Positions 1 through 8,484 of a stretch of DNA of 45,994 bases are shown here, piece by piece. The position numbers and the translations under genes are program-made. The notes below the pieces were generated by a model. It did no database searches. It was not told the origin of the DNA and was given only the letters and a program-made list of their open reading frames with translations. How positions within the stretch are numbered: position 1 is the first letter of the stretch; the number at the start of each line of letters is the position of its first letter. Source of the DNA: Marinoscillum sp. (GTDB lineage Bacteria; Bacteroidota; Bacteroidia; Cytophagales; Cyclobacteriaceae); contig JAMWZA010000028.1 in the NCBI GenBank assembly GCA_024305105.1, positions 1 to 45,994 on the forward strand. The letters are read 5' to 3'.

Positions 1-2
1 AT

Positions 3-200
3 TTTGCACTTAATCATCATAATCGTGCGACGCTCAACACGCTCAAATCCTATTGCTTTGCATTAGGAGCATGGGCTGTGAATCATGCCAATAAAAAGGT
101 GCTGAAAATATCTCTACCAGCAAAAAGAAGACCTTGGATGGAGGGTATATTCTCGCAAATACAAAATCTAAGTCCTCCTTTTCAATATCCTAATGAATAA
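3..200 (+). pseudogene. C-terminal end of a DDE transposase (cut by window start)
   Basis: An open frame enters from the left edge and stops at TAA 198-200. It ends with a basic stretch (KKVLKISLPAKRRPW) followed by MEGIF and a short tail. This resembles the C-terminus of IS4/IS1380-type DDE transposases, where a Leu-Lys-Leu-Ser-x-x-Lys-Arg-Arg segment is usual. Only 65 residues are visible, so I cannot tell whether the gene is intact. No catalytic residue is in view. It is followed by two REP-like hairpins and then by cydB in the opposite orientation. Family assignment is from memory of the C-terminal pattern and is moderate. Confidence 0.5.
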
Positions 201-211
201 TGCGGGTTTAA

Positions 212-228
212 TCAAGTTTCAAACTTGA
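212..228. repeat. Small perfect hairpin after the transposase
   Basis: TCAAGTTT, one base, then AAACTTGA form a perfect 8-bp inverted repeat 11 bp after the transposase stop. There is no T-run, so it is not an obvious terminator. Confidence 0.5.
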
Positions 229-237
229 AGATTTATC

Positions 238-260
238 AGTCCGCGTTGCAAACGCGGACT
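238..260. repeat. REP-like GC-rich hairpin
   Basis: AGTCCGCGTT, the loop GCA, then AACGCGGACT form a perfect 10-bp stem. It sits between the converging transposase fragment and cydB. It could act as a bidirectional transcription barrier or be a dispersed REP-type element. Only one copy is in this window. Confidence 0.6.
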
Positions 261-306
261 AGCTTAGGCTGACTGCAAGTCAGAGTCTCGAAGCATATAT
301 AATCCA

Positions 307-1341
307 TCAATAACTCAACTCATCCATCTTCACCTTGCCACGGAAGGTCCAGAAAACAAAGGTGGTATAGGTCACCACGAGCGGAGTACCGATGGATGCG
401 ATAATCAACAAAATTCCCAGGGTTTTCTCCGAAGCTGCACCATTGTACACGGTAATGCTAAACGCTGGATTGCCTGTAGAGATAATGATCACCGGATAGA
501 GCTCTATCGCTACGATCATCAGCAACATGGCAATGGATAAACTCGAGAAGAAAAAAGCAAAATTGTACTTCTTCTTATGAATTAACCTAGGAATGTTCGC
601 AATGCTGAGAAAGGCCATTAAGGGCACGATGAAGAGTAGCGGATTATTCTTGAATCGATCGGAGAGGTGCGGGAAGTAGATCAGCGTGTAGATAGTCGTA
701 ATGGCAAAGCATACAATAAAGAAGATCATGGCTTCCTTTACATGACGATTCATCTTATCGAACTGCTGGCCTTCTGTCTTCATGATCAGGTAAATAGCGC
801 CATGCATCATGAAAATGGCCAATGTACATACCGCCACCATGATCGCATATGGATTGATGAACTCCAGCCAGCTTCCGGCGTATTCCATGTTGGCATCTAA
901 TGGCATTCCCTGGAGAACATTGCCCAATACAACACCAAGTAATACCGCCAATAGGATGCTCGATAAGCTATAAGCAACATCCCACATGTTTCGCCACCAC
1001 TTCATGGGTTCTTTGCTTCTAAACTCTATCGATATAGCCCTAAAAATCAGAAAGGTTAGAAAGAGCATAAATGGAATGTACATCGCTGAAAAGACCGTAG
1101 CATATACGATGGGGAATCCTGCAAAAAGTGCACCTCCACCAATTACTAACCAGACCTCATTTCCATCCCATACCGGACCGATCGCATTTAGTGCCACCCG
1201 TCTGCTTTTTTCATCCTTGAAGAAAAGGTGCCAGGCGCCGGCTCCCAGGTCAAATCCATCCAGGATGGCATATCCTGAAAAAACAGCTCCTACTACCAAA
1301 TACCACCACGTGGCATAATCGATCCCTATGAATGTTTCCAT
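307..1341 (-). CDS. cydB: Cytochrome bd oxidase subunit II
   Basis: This is the second membrane subunit of the cytochrome bd quinol:O2 oxidoreductase, which passes electrons from quinol to oxygen without pumping protons. The 344-residue protein starts [13 protein letters not shown] and carries the family's GFDLGAGAWHLF and GPVWDGNEVWLVIGGGALFAGFP segments, with about eight to nine membrane helices. The open frame extends further upstream, but that part overlaps cydA and has no CydB character. I therefore start at the ATG at 1341, which overlaps the cydA stop by one base (TAATG) and implies translational coupling. Length fits the CydB family. The pair lies divergent from a reduced-sulfur operon, which matters because bd oxidases generally tolerate sulfide better than haem-copper oxidases. 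Confidence 0.95.
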   Translation of the reverse strand: METFIGIDYATWWYLVVGAVFSGYAILDGFDLGAGAWHLFFKDEKSRRVALNAIGPVWDGNEVWLVIGGGALFAGFPIVYATVFSAMYIPFMLFLTFLIFRAISIEFRSKEPMKWWRNMWDVAYSLSSILLAVLLGVVLGNVLQGMPLDANMEYAGSWLEFINPYAIMVAVCTLAIFMMHGAIYLIMKTEGQQFDKMNRHVKEAMIFFIVCFAITTIYTLIYFPHLSDRFKNNPLLFIVPLMAFLSIANIPRLIHKKKYNFAFFFSSLSIAMLLMIVAIELYPVIIISTGNPAFSITVYNGAASEKTLGILLIIASIGTPLVVTYTTFVFWTFRGKVKMDELSY

Positions 1342-2723
1342 TATGAATGTGTATTTAGCGCTTCTACCATTTCTTTTTGATTCGGTCGCTGATCGATCAT
1401 GTCCCCTTCCTCTGGCCCATGCTTTATCTTTTTGTTGAGCAGGTAAATAAATAGCGTAAAAAGCAAAATGTAAATGACCGTAAATAATATCAATGAGAAA
1501 AGGACCTGATTGGCCGTGACTACTTTCGATAAGGCGTCGGAGGTCCGGAGGAGACCATAAACCACCCACGGTTGCCGGCCCATTTCAGCCGAAAACCATC
1601 CGGCCTGATTGGCAATTTGTGGAAGTAACACAGCTGCCACCATTGCTTTGAGGTACCAGCTGGTTTCGAATAACTTACCACGCCACCACAGAAACAAACC
1701 AAGCAAGGTTAGTCCGATTAGTGTCATGCCTATGCCAACCATAATGTGATAAAACTGAAAAACAGCATTCACCTGTCCTGGTGTTTCATCAGATGGGAAG
1801 TGATTGAGTCCTTTGACAGGATGATCAAAATCCTGATGAAGCAGAAAGGAGAGCCCATTTGGGACTTTAATGCCCGTAACTACCTGGCTTTCCTGATCCA
1901 CCCATCCCATAATGTACATGTCCGCAGGAGCTAAACTGTCGTAATGACCTTCCATGGCGGCTAGTTTTGCAGGCTGATTGATAGCCACACCATCAGCAGA
2001 TCGGTGGCCTGTAAAGAGCTGAGAAAGTGAAGCTACTACAGCAACTACCAGTGCGATTTTAAAAGCTCTTTTTGAGACATCTATGTGTTGGCCTTTGAGT
2101 AGGTAATAGGCGTGTACGCTCATGATTAGGAACGACCCAGCCAAGAATGAGCCGATCCATACATGACTCAGTCGATCTACGCTGGAAGGGTTGAACACCA
2201 TCGCCCAAAAATCCGTTATTTCCGCACGTGCACTTACTCCTTCTCCTACGATGTGATATCCAGCTGGCGTCTGCTGCCAGGAGTTGGCCACTACAATCCA
2301 TACTGCCGAAAACATGGATCCTAGCCATACACCCAGCGTAGCGATAAAATGCACTTTGGGGCTCACCCGATTCCAACCAAACAACAGGATGCCTAGAAAA
2401 CCACTCTCCAGTGCGAATGCGAAAATACCTTCTGCCGCCAGAGCACTACCAAAGATGTCACCAACGTATCGGGAATAAGTTGCCCAGTTGGTGCCAAATT
2501 CAAATTCCATGACAATACCAGTGGCGACGCCTATTCCAAAAGTGAGTGCAAAGATCTTTGTCCAGAATCGAGCGAGGCGTTTGTATTCTGGATTCTGTGT
2601 GCGCAAGTAGTTGGCCTCAAAAATGACCATGATCAGACCAAGTCCGATGCTCAGTGGTGGGTAGATGTAGTGAAAGGAAACAGTCAGAGCAAACTGTACA
2701 CGGGAGAGGATTTCAACATCCAT
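1341..2723 (-). CDS. cydA: Cytochrome bd oxidase subunit I (short Q-loop)
   Basis: This subunit binds haems b558, b595 and d and oxidises quinol on the periplasmic side. Visible landmarks match the E. coli ligands: His18, His187 (in RLSHVWIG) and Met381 (in AEMGRQPW). Glu98 and Glu106 sit in the proton-channel helix, and the Lys253/Glu258 quinol residues are in [10 protein letters not shown]. At 460 residues the Q-loop is short, unlike the long-loop E. coli form. The start is the ATG at 2723, behind an A-rich stretch as is usual in Bacteroidota. It is co-transcribed with cydB. I found no convincing -7 element on this strand. Confidence 0.95.
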   Translation of the reverse strand: MDVEILSRVQFALTVSFHYIYPPLSIGLGLIMVIFEANYLRTQNPEYKRLARFWTKIFALTFGIGVATGIVMEFEFGTNWATYSRYVGDIFGSALAAEGIFAFALESGFLGILLFGWNRVSPKVHFIATLGVWLGSMFSAVWIVVANSWQQTPAGYHIVGEGVSARAEITDFWAMVFNPSSVDRLSHVWIGSFLAGSFLIMSVHAYYLLKGQHIDVSKRAFKIALVVAVVASLSQLFTGHRSADGVAINQPAKLAAMEGHYDSLAPADMYIMGWVDQESQVVTGIKVPNGLSFLLHQDFDHPVKGLNHFPSDETPGQVNAVFQFYHIMVGIGMTLIGLTLLGLFLWWRGKLFETSWYLKAMVAAVLLPQIANQAGWFSAEMGRQPWVVYGLLRTSDALSKVVTANQVLFSLILFTVIYILLFTLFIYLLNKKIKHGPEEGDMIDQRPNQKEMVEALNTHS

Positions 2724-2850
2724 TTTTTTTTGGAAAGTTACTAACCGATTGTTTAAAACCCTTGCTATTTTAATGTCATTCTATGCACTAATTGATCAAG
2801 AGCGGATGAGCTCTCATCGAATGGGGAGATCTTCCTTTTGTTCTCAAATG

Positions 2851-2884
2851 ATTTCTAAAACTGATTTCTCCTTTCAGTTGAAAT
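2851..2884. repeat. Imperfect inverted repeat in the cydA/yeeE intergenic region
   Basis: AACTGA (2859-2864) pairs with TCAGTT (2874-2879). The outer ATTTC and GAAAT also pair, with a 3-nt bulge. It lies in the 292-bp divergent region. Function is unknown; it could be an operator for cydAB. Confidence 0.3.
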
Positions 2885-2940
2885 GACAAAAGAATCATGG
2901 AATAGCATTGATCATGTCATTCAAAGAAAGTTTTTTCAGT

Positions 2941-2954
2941 GTAACAAATGTTAC
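2941..2954. promoter_or_regulatory. CRP/FNR-type operator, site 1
   Basis: GTAAC-AAAT-GTTAC is a perfect palindrome with the 5-4-5 architecture of CRP/FNR-superfamily sites. Its centre is 33 bp upstream of the centre of the -7 element at 2977-2984, or about 43 bp before the expected start of transcription. That is the position of a class II activator. The same palindrome recurs before the rhodanese operon (8450-8463) and, with one mismatch, before the MBL/rhodanese gene (6596-6609). The regulator gene is not in this window. Confidence 0.6.
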
Positions 2955-2976
2955 CACTTAGGGCATTTAGGCTAGG

Positions 2977-2984
2977 TACTTTTG
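2977..2984 (+). promoter_or_regulatory. Bacteroidota -7 promoter element of the sulfur transport operon
   Basis: TACTTTTG matches the Bacteroidota primary-sigma consensus TAnnTTTG exactly. It lies 32 bp before the first ATG of the yeeE-like gene. No clear -33 element is present, which fits activator dependence. Confidence 0.55.
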
Positions 2985-3015
2985 AGGCTGTATCACTTGA
3001 AAATTATCATTTAGA

Positions 3016-3591
3016 ATGAGCGAAATAATTGCTTTTATTAGTCAGCCATGGCCATGGTATGTGGCTGGACCAATCATCTCTCTGGTGATGGTGAGTCTGA
3101 TTTTGTTTGGGAATACATTTGGGATTTCATCCAACCTACGAACCATGTGTTCTATCGTAGGTGGCGGAAGGAGCTGTGAATTCTTCGATTTCAACTGGAA
3201 AAATCAAATCTGGAATCTTGTTTTTGCCTTAGGCCTGGTACTTGGTGGTGTGATTGCGCATAGTTATTTATCACCCAATACGGCAGTCAATCTGTCTGTG
3301 AGCACCATAGAGGATCTCAAAGCTTTGGGAATTGATCAGCCGGGCGCTCATCTTGTTCCCATGGAAGTGTTTTCCTGGGAGTCACTATTTACATTGAAAG
3401 GATTCATCATCCTGGTTGTTGGCGGATTTCTTATTGGCTTTGGAACGCGCTATGCCGGGGGATGTACTTCAGGACATGCCATTAGTGGGCTGAGCGATTT
3501 GCAACTCCCATCCTTAATTGCTGTTATTGGTTTTTTTATTGGAGGACTTTTTGTCACCTATTTGGTTCTTCCGCATCTCTACTCATTATAA
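3016..3591 (+). CDS. YeeE/YedE-family sulfur transporter, first half
   Basis: This is a 191-residue inner-membrane protein of the YeeE/YedE (DUF395) family, whose members import thiosulfate or related sulfur compounds through conserved cysteines. About five hydrophobic helices are visible. Cysteines occur in NLRTMCS, GRSCEFF and the signature GGCTSGHAISGLSDLQLPS near residues 149-167. It is about half the length of E. coli YeeE, and its partner half follows 13 bp downstream. The split arrangement resembles the paired small membrane proteins found with persulfide dioxygenases in other bacteria. It is the first gene of an operon with a thiosulfate dehydrogenase, so thiosulfate, sulfite or another sulfur anion is the likely cargo (inference). 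The gene lies behind a CRP/FNR-like site. Confidence 0.85.
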   Translation: MSEIIAFISQPWPWYVAGPIISLVMVSLILFGNTFGISSNLRTMCSIVGGGRSCEFFDFNWKNQIWNLVFALGLVLGGVIAHSYLSPNTAVNLSVSTIEDLKALGIDQPGAHLVPMEVFSWESLFTLKGFIILVVGGFLIGFGTRYAGGCTSGHAISGLSDLQLPSLIAVIGFFIGGLFVTYLVLPHLYSL

Positions 3592-3604
3592 AACATAGCA
3601 TAAA

Positions 3605-4018
3605 ATGAAGTTGTTTAGATACTTGTTTATTGGAGCCATTTTTGGAATTACACTAGCTAAAGCCGAGGTGATTTCCTGGTACCGTATTTATGAAATGTTC
3701 AAGTTTCAGTCATTTCACATGTATGGTGTTATTGGATCTGCCGTGGTGATTGGAGTCATTGCCATACAGATAATCAAAAGATATAAAGTAAAGTCCGTTG
3801 ATGGTAAACCCATTCATATTCATCCAAAGCAGTTTAGTATCCCAAGGTACTTGATTGGTGGTATCATCTTTGGTCTGGGGTGGGCTTTAACTGGAGCTTG
3901 TCCAGGTCCGATGTTTATACTCCTGGGAAATGGAGTGGGGGTCATTCTTGTAGTCATTGCAGCGGCAGTTTTGGGAACTTATGTTTACGGTTTGCTTCGC
4001 AATAAACTTCCACACTGA
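3605..4018 (+). CDS. YeeE/YedE-family sulfur transporter, second half (DUF6691-like)
   Basis: This 137-residue membrane protein has about four helices. It contains GLGWALTGACPGPMFILLGNG near residues 95-115, the hallmark of the C-terminal half of YeeE/YedE transporters, with the conserved Cys in ACPGP. It follows the first half by 13 bp and precedes the cytochrome by 4 bp, so the operon is tight. The two halves probably assemble into one channel or transporter. Which sulfur species is moved cannot be read from the sequence. Confidence 0.85.
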   Translation: MKLFRYLFIGAIFGITLAKAEVISWYRIYEMFKFQSFHMYGVIGSAVVIGVIAIQIIKRYKVKSVDGKPIHIHPKQFSIPRYLIGGIIFGLGWALTGACPGPMFILLGNGVGVILVVIAAAVLGTYVYGLLRNKLPH

Positions 4019-4022
4019 ATAA

Positions 4023-5036
4023 ATGGACACTCGCAAAGCGATCGCATTGCTGGTTCAGGCCTCATTGATACTCGTGATGAGCATCATTCTGGTAGTTGCC
4101 GCAGTGCTGACATACTATGTGGAACCAGCGCTTTTTGACAAGGACAATGAGATCTGGTATGTAAGAGATGTAGCTACGGATCTACCAGACGGTGCACATG
4201 GAAAGCAAGTCAAATACGGTCACCTCTTGGTCTCAGAAACCCCGACGTGGTTGGGTCCTCAGGCATTGGAAGGGTTCCAATTTACAGGCAATAATCTAAG
4301 CTGTTCTAGCTGTCATCTGGAAGCGGGAACTAAACGTGGTGCTGCATCATGGATTGGAGCGACCAAGCGCTATCCACAATTCAGAGGACGGGAGAATAAC
4401 ATGGTGACGATAGCGGATCGAATCAATGGCTGTGTGGAGCGCAGTATGAACGGAATGGCACTACCTGTAGATTCGAAGCAGATGATGGCAATTGTTGCCT
4501 ATATGGAATGGTTAGATGCAGGTATTCCTAAGGATACGGTTGGTTATTTTACGGGATTGGGCGAAGTGTCCTATGCAAGGATTAAGGCTGATCCGATACA
4601 AGGTAAAACTATTTACACCAGTGAGTGCCTTGTTTGTCATGGTGCTGATGGAGCAGGGGTTTGGAAATCAGACTCTTCAGCTTACCAGTATCCACCACTG
4701 TGGGGGCAAGATTCATACAATCATGGTGCGGGTATGCATCGGGTACTAACTGCCGCTCAGTTTATCAAAGCCAACATGCCCTGGGGAGTGGCGACAATTG
4801 ATAACCCAAAACTAACTGATGCGGAAGCCATTCATGTGGCTGCTTACATTAATAGCTTCGAACGTCCAGTTAAAACCGATGTACAGAATGATTTTCCAGA
4901 GCTGACCCTAAAACCCATGTCTACACCCTATGGACCGTGGGCAGATGATTTTTCAGCCGATCAACACAAATACGGGCCGTTTCAGCCAATAGCGGATTAT
5001 TATCTCACTACCTATGGAATAACCAAAACCAAATGA
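4023..5036 (+). CDS. tsdA: TsdA-like dihaem thiosulfate dehydrogenase
   Basis: This is a dihaem cytochrome c, anchored by an N-terminal helix (residues about 7-31), that should join two thiosulfates to tetrathionate or run the reverse reaction. The first haem site is C94-S-S-C97-H98. The second is C202-L-V-C205-H206. The TsdA hallmark, a Cys that ligates haem 1, is present as C137 in RINGCVERSMNGMALP. Candidate Met ligands for haem 2 are M238 (NHGAGMHR) and M252. The protein has 337 residues. It lies in an operon behind the YeeE halves, and its stop overlaps the porin start by 4 bp (ATGA). The anchor suggests it works on the periplasmic face and hands electrons to the respiratory chain. Other c-type cytochromes are possible, but the C137 motif is specific. 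Confidence 0.85.
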   Translation: MDTRKAIALLVQASLILVMSIILVVAAVLTYYVEPALFDKDNEIWYVRDVATDLPDGAHGKQVKYGHLLVSETPTWLGPQALEGFQFTGNNLSCSSCHLEAGTKRGAASWIGATKRYPQFRGRENNMVTIADRINGCVERSMNGMALPVDSKQMMAIVAYMEWLDAGIPKDTVGYFTGLGEVSYARIKADPIQGKTIYTSECLVCHGADGAGVWKSDSSAYQYPPLWGQDSYNHGAGMHRVLTAAQFIKANMPWGVATIDNPKLTDAEAIHVAAYINSFERPVKTDVQNDFPELTLKPMSTPYGPWADDFSADQHKYGPFQPIADYYLTTYGITKTK

Positions 5037-6367
5037 TCAAAAACATCTTCATAGTTTTGTCAATTATCTCCTACGCAGTAGCAGGTGCCCAAACGAAATA
5101 CTGGGGTAAGGTTTCAGGGCAATGGCGCAATTATTACATGGCTACATGGAATGAAGAAGAATTAAAGGATTTTCAAACCCTGGCTACTGGTGGGCACCTA
5201 AAGTATACCTATGATTTTAAGGACAGCCCATGGACAATCGCTGGCGCCATGTACACGTCCATTAATCTGGGAATACAGGACTTAACCATTACCGATCCTG
5301 CCACTGGCAAGCAGAGCCGATACGAGGCGGGAATGTATGATGTGCAAAACCTGTCCGATCGATTGATTCTTTTTCCGGGAGAGCTACATGTTCAATATGA
5401 ACGGGGAGACCATCAATTCACCCTGGGTCGCATGAAGTTCAAATCACCCTTTTTAAACCCGGAGGATGGCCGGATGATTCCTACTCTGGAACAGGGAGTT
5501 ACTTATCAGTATGCCAACAAGAATTTTGGTTCGTTTCAGTTGGGGGCTTTTAATGCCATAGCTCCACGATCTTCAAATGGTTTTGATGGTATAGGAGAGT
5601 CCATTGGTATTTATCCGCAAGGGCGCGGCGTAGATGGCAGGCCAAGTCAGTATGATGGCCATACGTTTTCTGACTTTTTGTTGATCACTAGCCTTGACCT
5701 AATATTCACAGAACAGCTCCAGGTGGTTCTCTGGAACTATTATGCAGATAACCTATTCAATAGTATTTACGTGAAGCCTGTCTGGAGCCTTCATGATCAT
5801 TGGGCCATGGCTGGTGAATGGTTGCACCAGACTCAGGTAGGGGATGGTGGTAATGCGGTGGATTCTCTGAGATATTTCACAGATGAACGGTCCAATATTT
5901 TAGGTGTTGAATTGAGCTGGAAACCATCCAAGAAGACCAACTTCAGCGTCGGGTATGATCGGATTACCAGTGATGGTCGATTTCTTTTTCCACGAGAATG
6001 GGGTAGGGAGTTTCTCTTTAGCTTTCAGAAACGGGAACGAAGTGAAGGAAGCGCCAATAATCATGCGTTATTACTTACCTATGAGCAAGGTTTGAAGTTT
6101 GGCGAATCAGCACTTAAGGTTATTGGTACTGTTGGTAAGCATTGGAAACCTGATGTTTCTGATGCAGCACAGAATAAATATGCGCATCCCGATTATACCC
6201 ATATAAATTTGGATCTATTCTATACCCATAGCAAGATTAAAAGCCTCAAACCAGAATTGCTACTGGTCTATAAAATGGGAAACGGACATATACCGGATAA
6301 TCCTAATTTGGTTCTAAACAAGGTCAATATGTTTCAGATCAATTTTGTCCTGAACTACAGCTTTTGA
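5033..6367 (+). CDS. OprD-like outer-membrane porin
   Basis: This 444-residue protein has a signal peptide (about MIKNIFIVLSIISYAVAGAQ) and alternating aromatic beta-strands. It ends in a C-terminal aromatic residue (NYSF) typical of outer-membrane barrels. Segments such as FTLGRMKFKSPFLNPEDGRMIP resemble the OprD/OpdK specific-porin family. It is translationally coupled to tsdA by a 4-bp overlap and is the last gene of the operon. From that context I infer that it admits or exports a sulfur anion such as thiosulfate or tetrathionate. The family call is from overall pattern only. Confidence 0.7.
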   Translation: MIKNIFIVLSIISYAVAGAQTKYWGKVSGQWRNYYMATWNEEELKDFQTLATGGHLKYTYDFKDSPWTIAGAMYTSINLGIQDLTITDPATGKQSRYEAGMYDVQNLSDRLILFPGELHVQYERGDHQFTLGRMKFKSPFLNPEDGRMIPTLEQGVTYQYANKNFGSFQLGAFNAIAPRSSNGFDGIGESIGIYPQGRGVDGRPSQYDGHTFSDFLLITSLDLIFTEQLQVVLWNYYADNLFNSIYVKPVWSLHDHWAMAGEWLHQTQVGDGGNAVDSLRYFTDERSNILGVELSWKPSKKTNFSVGYDRITSDGRFLFPREWGREFLFSFQKRERSEGSANNHALLLTYEQGLKFGESALKVIGTVGKHWKPDVSDAAQNKYAHPDYTHINLDLFYTHSKIKSLKPELLLVYKMGNGHIPDNPNLVLNKVNMFQINFVLNYSF

Positions 6368-6555
6368 TTGTTTTCAGGTACTCATACTTGATTATCTTAC
6401 TCGAAAAGCAGCCCCGATTGGTAGAATAATTATTGACCTGAGTTCAATTTAAAAACAGCCTAGAAACGGTCCACTCGACCCGATCTACGCGACCCGGTGT
6501 TTGTCTTTACCGCTTTTCGATTTTACTCAGTCTTAGAACCATTATTAGTCAATGA
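6368..6555. other. Intergenic stretch after the porin
   Basis: I see no open frame of coding quality and no convincing T-tailed hairpin here. It leads into the regulatory repeats at 6556-6609. Confidence 0.4.
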
Positions 6556-6605
6556 CTTGCGTCAACATAAGACCTGATAGATCTCAGTGTCTTGCGTAAC
6601 ATAAG
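6556..6605 (+). repeat. Near-identical direct repeats upstream of the MBL/rhodanese gene
   Basis: CTTGCGTCAACATAAG (6556-6571) and CTTGCGTAACATAAG (6591-6605) differ by one inserted base and start 35 bp apart. The second overlaps the CRP/FNR-like site 2, so the first may be a weaker second operator. Confidence 0.5.
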
Positions 6606-6609
6606 TAAC
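6596..6609. promoter_or_regulatory. CRP/FNR-type operator, site 2 (one mismatch)
   Basis: GTAAC-ATAA-GTAAC matches the GTAAC-N4-GTTAC palindrome at 9 of 10 half-site positions. It ends 60 bp before the ATG of the persulfide dioxygenase-like gene. A poor -7 candidate (TATTTTAC, 6633-6640) lies at the same distance as in the other two promoters. Confidence 0.4.
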
Positions 6610-6669
6610 AGTAATTCAGCTGTTTATGCCCGTATTTTACCTTAAGTTTCATTAACTACATTTAACAAT

Positions 6670-8079
6670 ATGAAGGTAGAGCAATTATATACTGGATGTT
6701 TAGCTGAGGCAGCTTATTACATAGAATCAGATGGAGAAGTAGCTATTGTGGACCCATTGCGTGAGGTAAATCCATATATCGAAAAGGCACGGGCTAATCG
6801 TACGAAAATTAAGTATGTTTTGGAAACCCACTTCCACGCCGATTTTGTTTCAGGCCACATTGATTTGGCTCAAAAAACAGGAGCGACGATTGTTTACGGA
6901 CCTACTGCTCAGCCGGGTTTTGAGGCTCATGTGGCCTCAGATGAGGAGGTGCTTGAAGTTGGAAAAGTAAAGATCAAAGTGCTTCACACTCCTGGTCATA
7001 CGATGGAGTCTACTACTTATTTGCTGATCAACGAAGAAGGTGAAGAGACGGCTATTTTTACAGGAGACACACTCTTTATCGGAGATGTAGGTCGACCAGA
7101 TCTGGCAGTGAAGACAGACCTGACTCGAGAGGATTTGGCAGGCTACTTATTCGATTCGCTACGAAATAAAATTATGCCACTTCACGATGATGTGATTGTT
7201 TATCCGGGACATGGGGCCGGTTCGGCATGTGGTAAGAACATGAGCAAAGAAACGATTGATTCACTCGGCAACCAGAAGCAGTATAATTATGCATTAAAAG
7301 CGGATATGACCCGTGAAGAGTTTATCGGTGAGGTGACGAATGGGTTGGTGAGCCCTCCTCAATATTTTCCAAAAAATGCGGTAATGAATAAGCAAGGATA
7401 TGAATCTATAGATAATATCCTGGAGCGCGGAGTGGTTGCCTTGAATTTGAAAGAGTTTGAGGACGTAATGGCAAGGAACAATGCGCTGATACTTGATACA
7501 CGACCGAAAGAGGATTTTGTCAGGGCATTCATTCCGGGCTCTCTCTGGATAGGGATAGATGATACATTTGCACCGTGGGTGGGCGCGTTGATTGAAGATC
7601 TGGATAGGCCCATAGTGTATCTGGCACTTCCCGGAAGGGAAGAAGAGGTGGTCACGCGCCTGAGCAGGGTAGGATATGATCATGCCGTCGGCTTTCTTGA
7701 AGGTGGAATCGCCAGTTGGATAGCTGGAGGAAAAGAGGTATTACAAGTAGCAGAAATGGGGCCACATGATTTCACCAATATCTATGATACTGAAGTTGTA
7801 GACGTGTTGGATGTGCGAAAAGAAAGTGAATATTACTCCCAACACATCAAAGGGTCCGTGAATTTTCCTTTGGACTTTATCTATAGGAACTTGGGTGAGT
7901 TGGATACGGAAAAAGAGTACTACATCCATTGCCAGGGGGGCTATCGGTCGCTGATCGCTACATCCATTCTCATGGCGAATGGCTTTAAGGAAGTGATTAA
8001 CATTCAGGGAGGTTTTAAAGAAATCAAGAAATCCTGCATCAAGGTGACGGAGTACAGAGAACCGGAAACCATGTTGTAA
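6670..8079 (+). CDS. MBL-fold persulfide dioxygenase-like protein with two rhodanese domains
   Basis: This is probably a cytoplasmic persulfide dioxygenase/sulfurtransferase that oxidises persulfide sulfur to sulfite and moves sulfane sulfur. The metallo-beta-lactamase domain (residues 1 to about 240) has H54-F-H56-A-D58-F-V-S-G-H63, H110 in HTPGHT, D133 in TGDTLFIGDVGRPDL and H181, as in the ETHE1/Blh family. Rhodanese domain 1 (about 258-355) has YLALPGREEE where the active-site Cys loop should be, so it lacks the Cys. Rhodanese domain 2 (about 365-460) has C421 in HCQGGYRS and should be active. The 469-residue length is typical of MBL-Rhod-Rhod proteins. It stands alone between a CRP/FNR-like site and a clear terminator. 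Confidence 0.9.
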   Translation: MKVEQLYTGCLAEAAYYIESDGEVAIVDPLREVNPYIEKARANRTKIKYVLETHFHADFVSGHIDLAQKTGATIVYGPTAQPGFEAHVASDEEVLEVGKVKIKVLHTPGHTMESTTYLLINEEGEETAIFTGDTLFIGDVGRPDLAVKTDLTREDLAGYLFDSLRNKIMPLHDDVIVYPGHGAGSACGKNMSKETIDSLGNQKQYNYALKADMTREEFIGEVTNGLVSPPQYFPKNAVMNKQGYESIDNILERGVVALNLKEFEDVMARNNALILDTRPKEDFVRAFIPGSLWIGIDDTFAPWVGALIEDLDRPIVYLALPGREEEVVTRLSRVGYDHAVGFLEGGIASWIAGGKEVLQVAEMGPHDFTNIYDTEVVDVLDVRKESEYYSQHIKGSVNFPLDFIYRNLGELDTEKEYYIHCQGGYRSLIATSILMANGFKEVINIQGGFKEIKKSCIKVTEYREPETML

Positions 8080-8106
8080 GTTGGATAATAGGTTGGTTTT
8101 AGCATA

Positions 8107-8140
8107 AAGGTTGGTCATGTAGTGGCCAGCCTTTTTCTTT
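8107..8140 (+). terminator. Rho-independent terminator
   Basis: An 11-bp stem (8107-8117 with 8123-8133, two G-T pairs) with a 5-nt loop is followed by a T-rich tail. It lies 28 bp after the MBL/rhodanese stop. Confidence 0.75.
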
Positions 8141-8143
8141 GAA

Positions 8144-8441
8144 ATGATCTTGACAAATACCGTGGAAAATAAACGAGTAGTGGTCATTCTTTCCGTTGTT
8201 GCTGGTATGTTGGTGATACCACTAATTGGAGTGAATCCGAAGAAATCGTCTGGACATTTACTGATTTCTTAGTAGCAGCATTGTTATTGCTAATCCTGGG
8301 TTTGGGGATTGAGTTGCTCATTAGAAAATTGAAGACTATCAAACACGAGCAATTGCTATCGGAGTAGTAGTGTTTCTGTTTTTAATGGTTTGGGTGGAAC
8401 TAGCCGTCGGTTTGTTCGGCTCGCTATTTGAGGGATCATAA
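8144..8441 (+). pseudogene. Frameshifted small membrane-protein gene
   Basis: Three consecutive frames give pieces of one small membrane protein. The first begins at ATG 8144 (MILTNTVENKRVVVILSVVA...LVIPLIG). The second is WSESEEIVWTFTDFLVAALL, followed by LLLILGLGIELLIRKLK. The third is AIAIGVVVFLFLMVWVELAV, followed by GLFGSLFEGS and TAA at 8439-8441. The joined product of about 95 residues would have three membrane helices and an acidic segment, like a hypothetical membrane-protein family common in Bacteroidota. Two single-base-type frame changes break it. Resequencing would decide between real decay and base-calling errors. Confidence 0.65.
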
Positions 8442-8449
8442 TCTTCTCT

Positions 8450-8463
8450 GTAACTATTGTTAC
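8450..8463. promoter_or_regulatory. CRP/FNR-type operator, site 3
   Basis: GTAAC-TATT-GTTAC is a perfect palindrome identical in its half-sites to site 1 at 2941-2954. It is centred 32 bp upstream of the centre of the -7-like element at 8485-8492, almost the same geometry as site 1. Confidence 0.6.
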
Positions 8464-8484
8464 GCTGTTTAGATGCTATTATGC

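Noticed and set aside
667-1318. Plus-strand open frames within cydB
   Set aside because: They are antisense shadows of a clear membrane subunit with conserved motifs on the other strand.
1342-1569. N-terminal extension of the cydB reading frame
   Set aside because: It overlaps the cydA coding sequence, has no CydB similarity, and METFIG at 1341 is the normal family start.
7294-8187. Minus-strand open frames across the MBL/rhodanese gene
   Set aside because: Antisense shadows of a strongly supported gene. No motif or promoter was seen for them.
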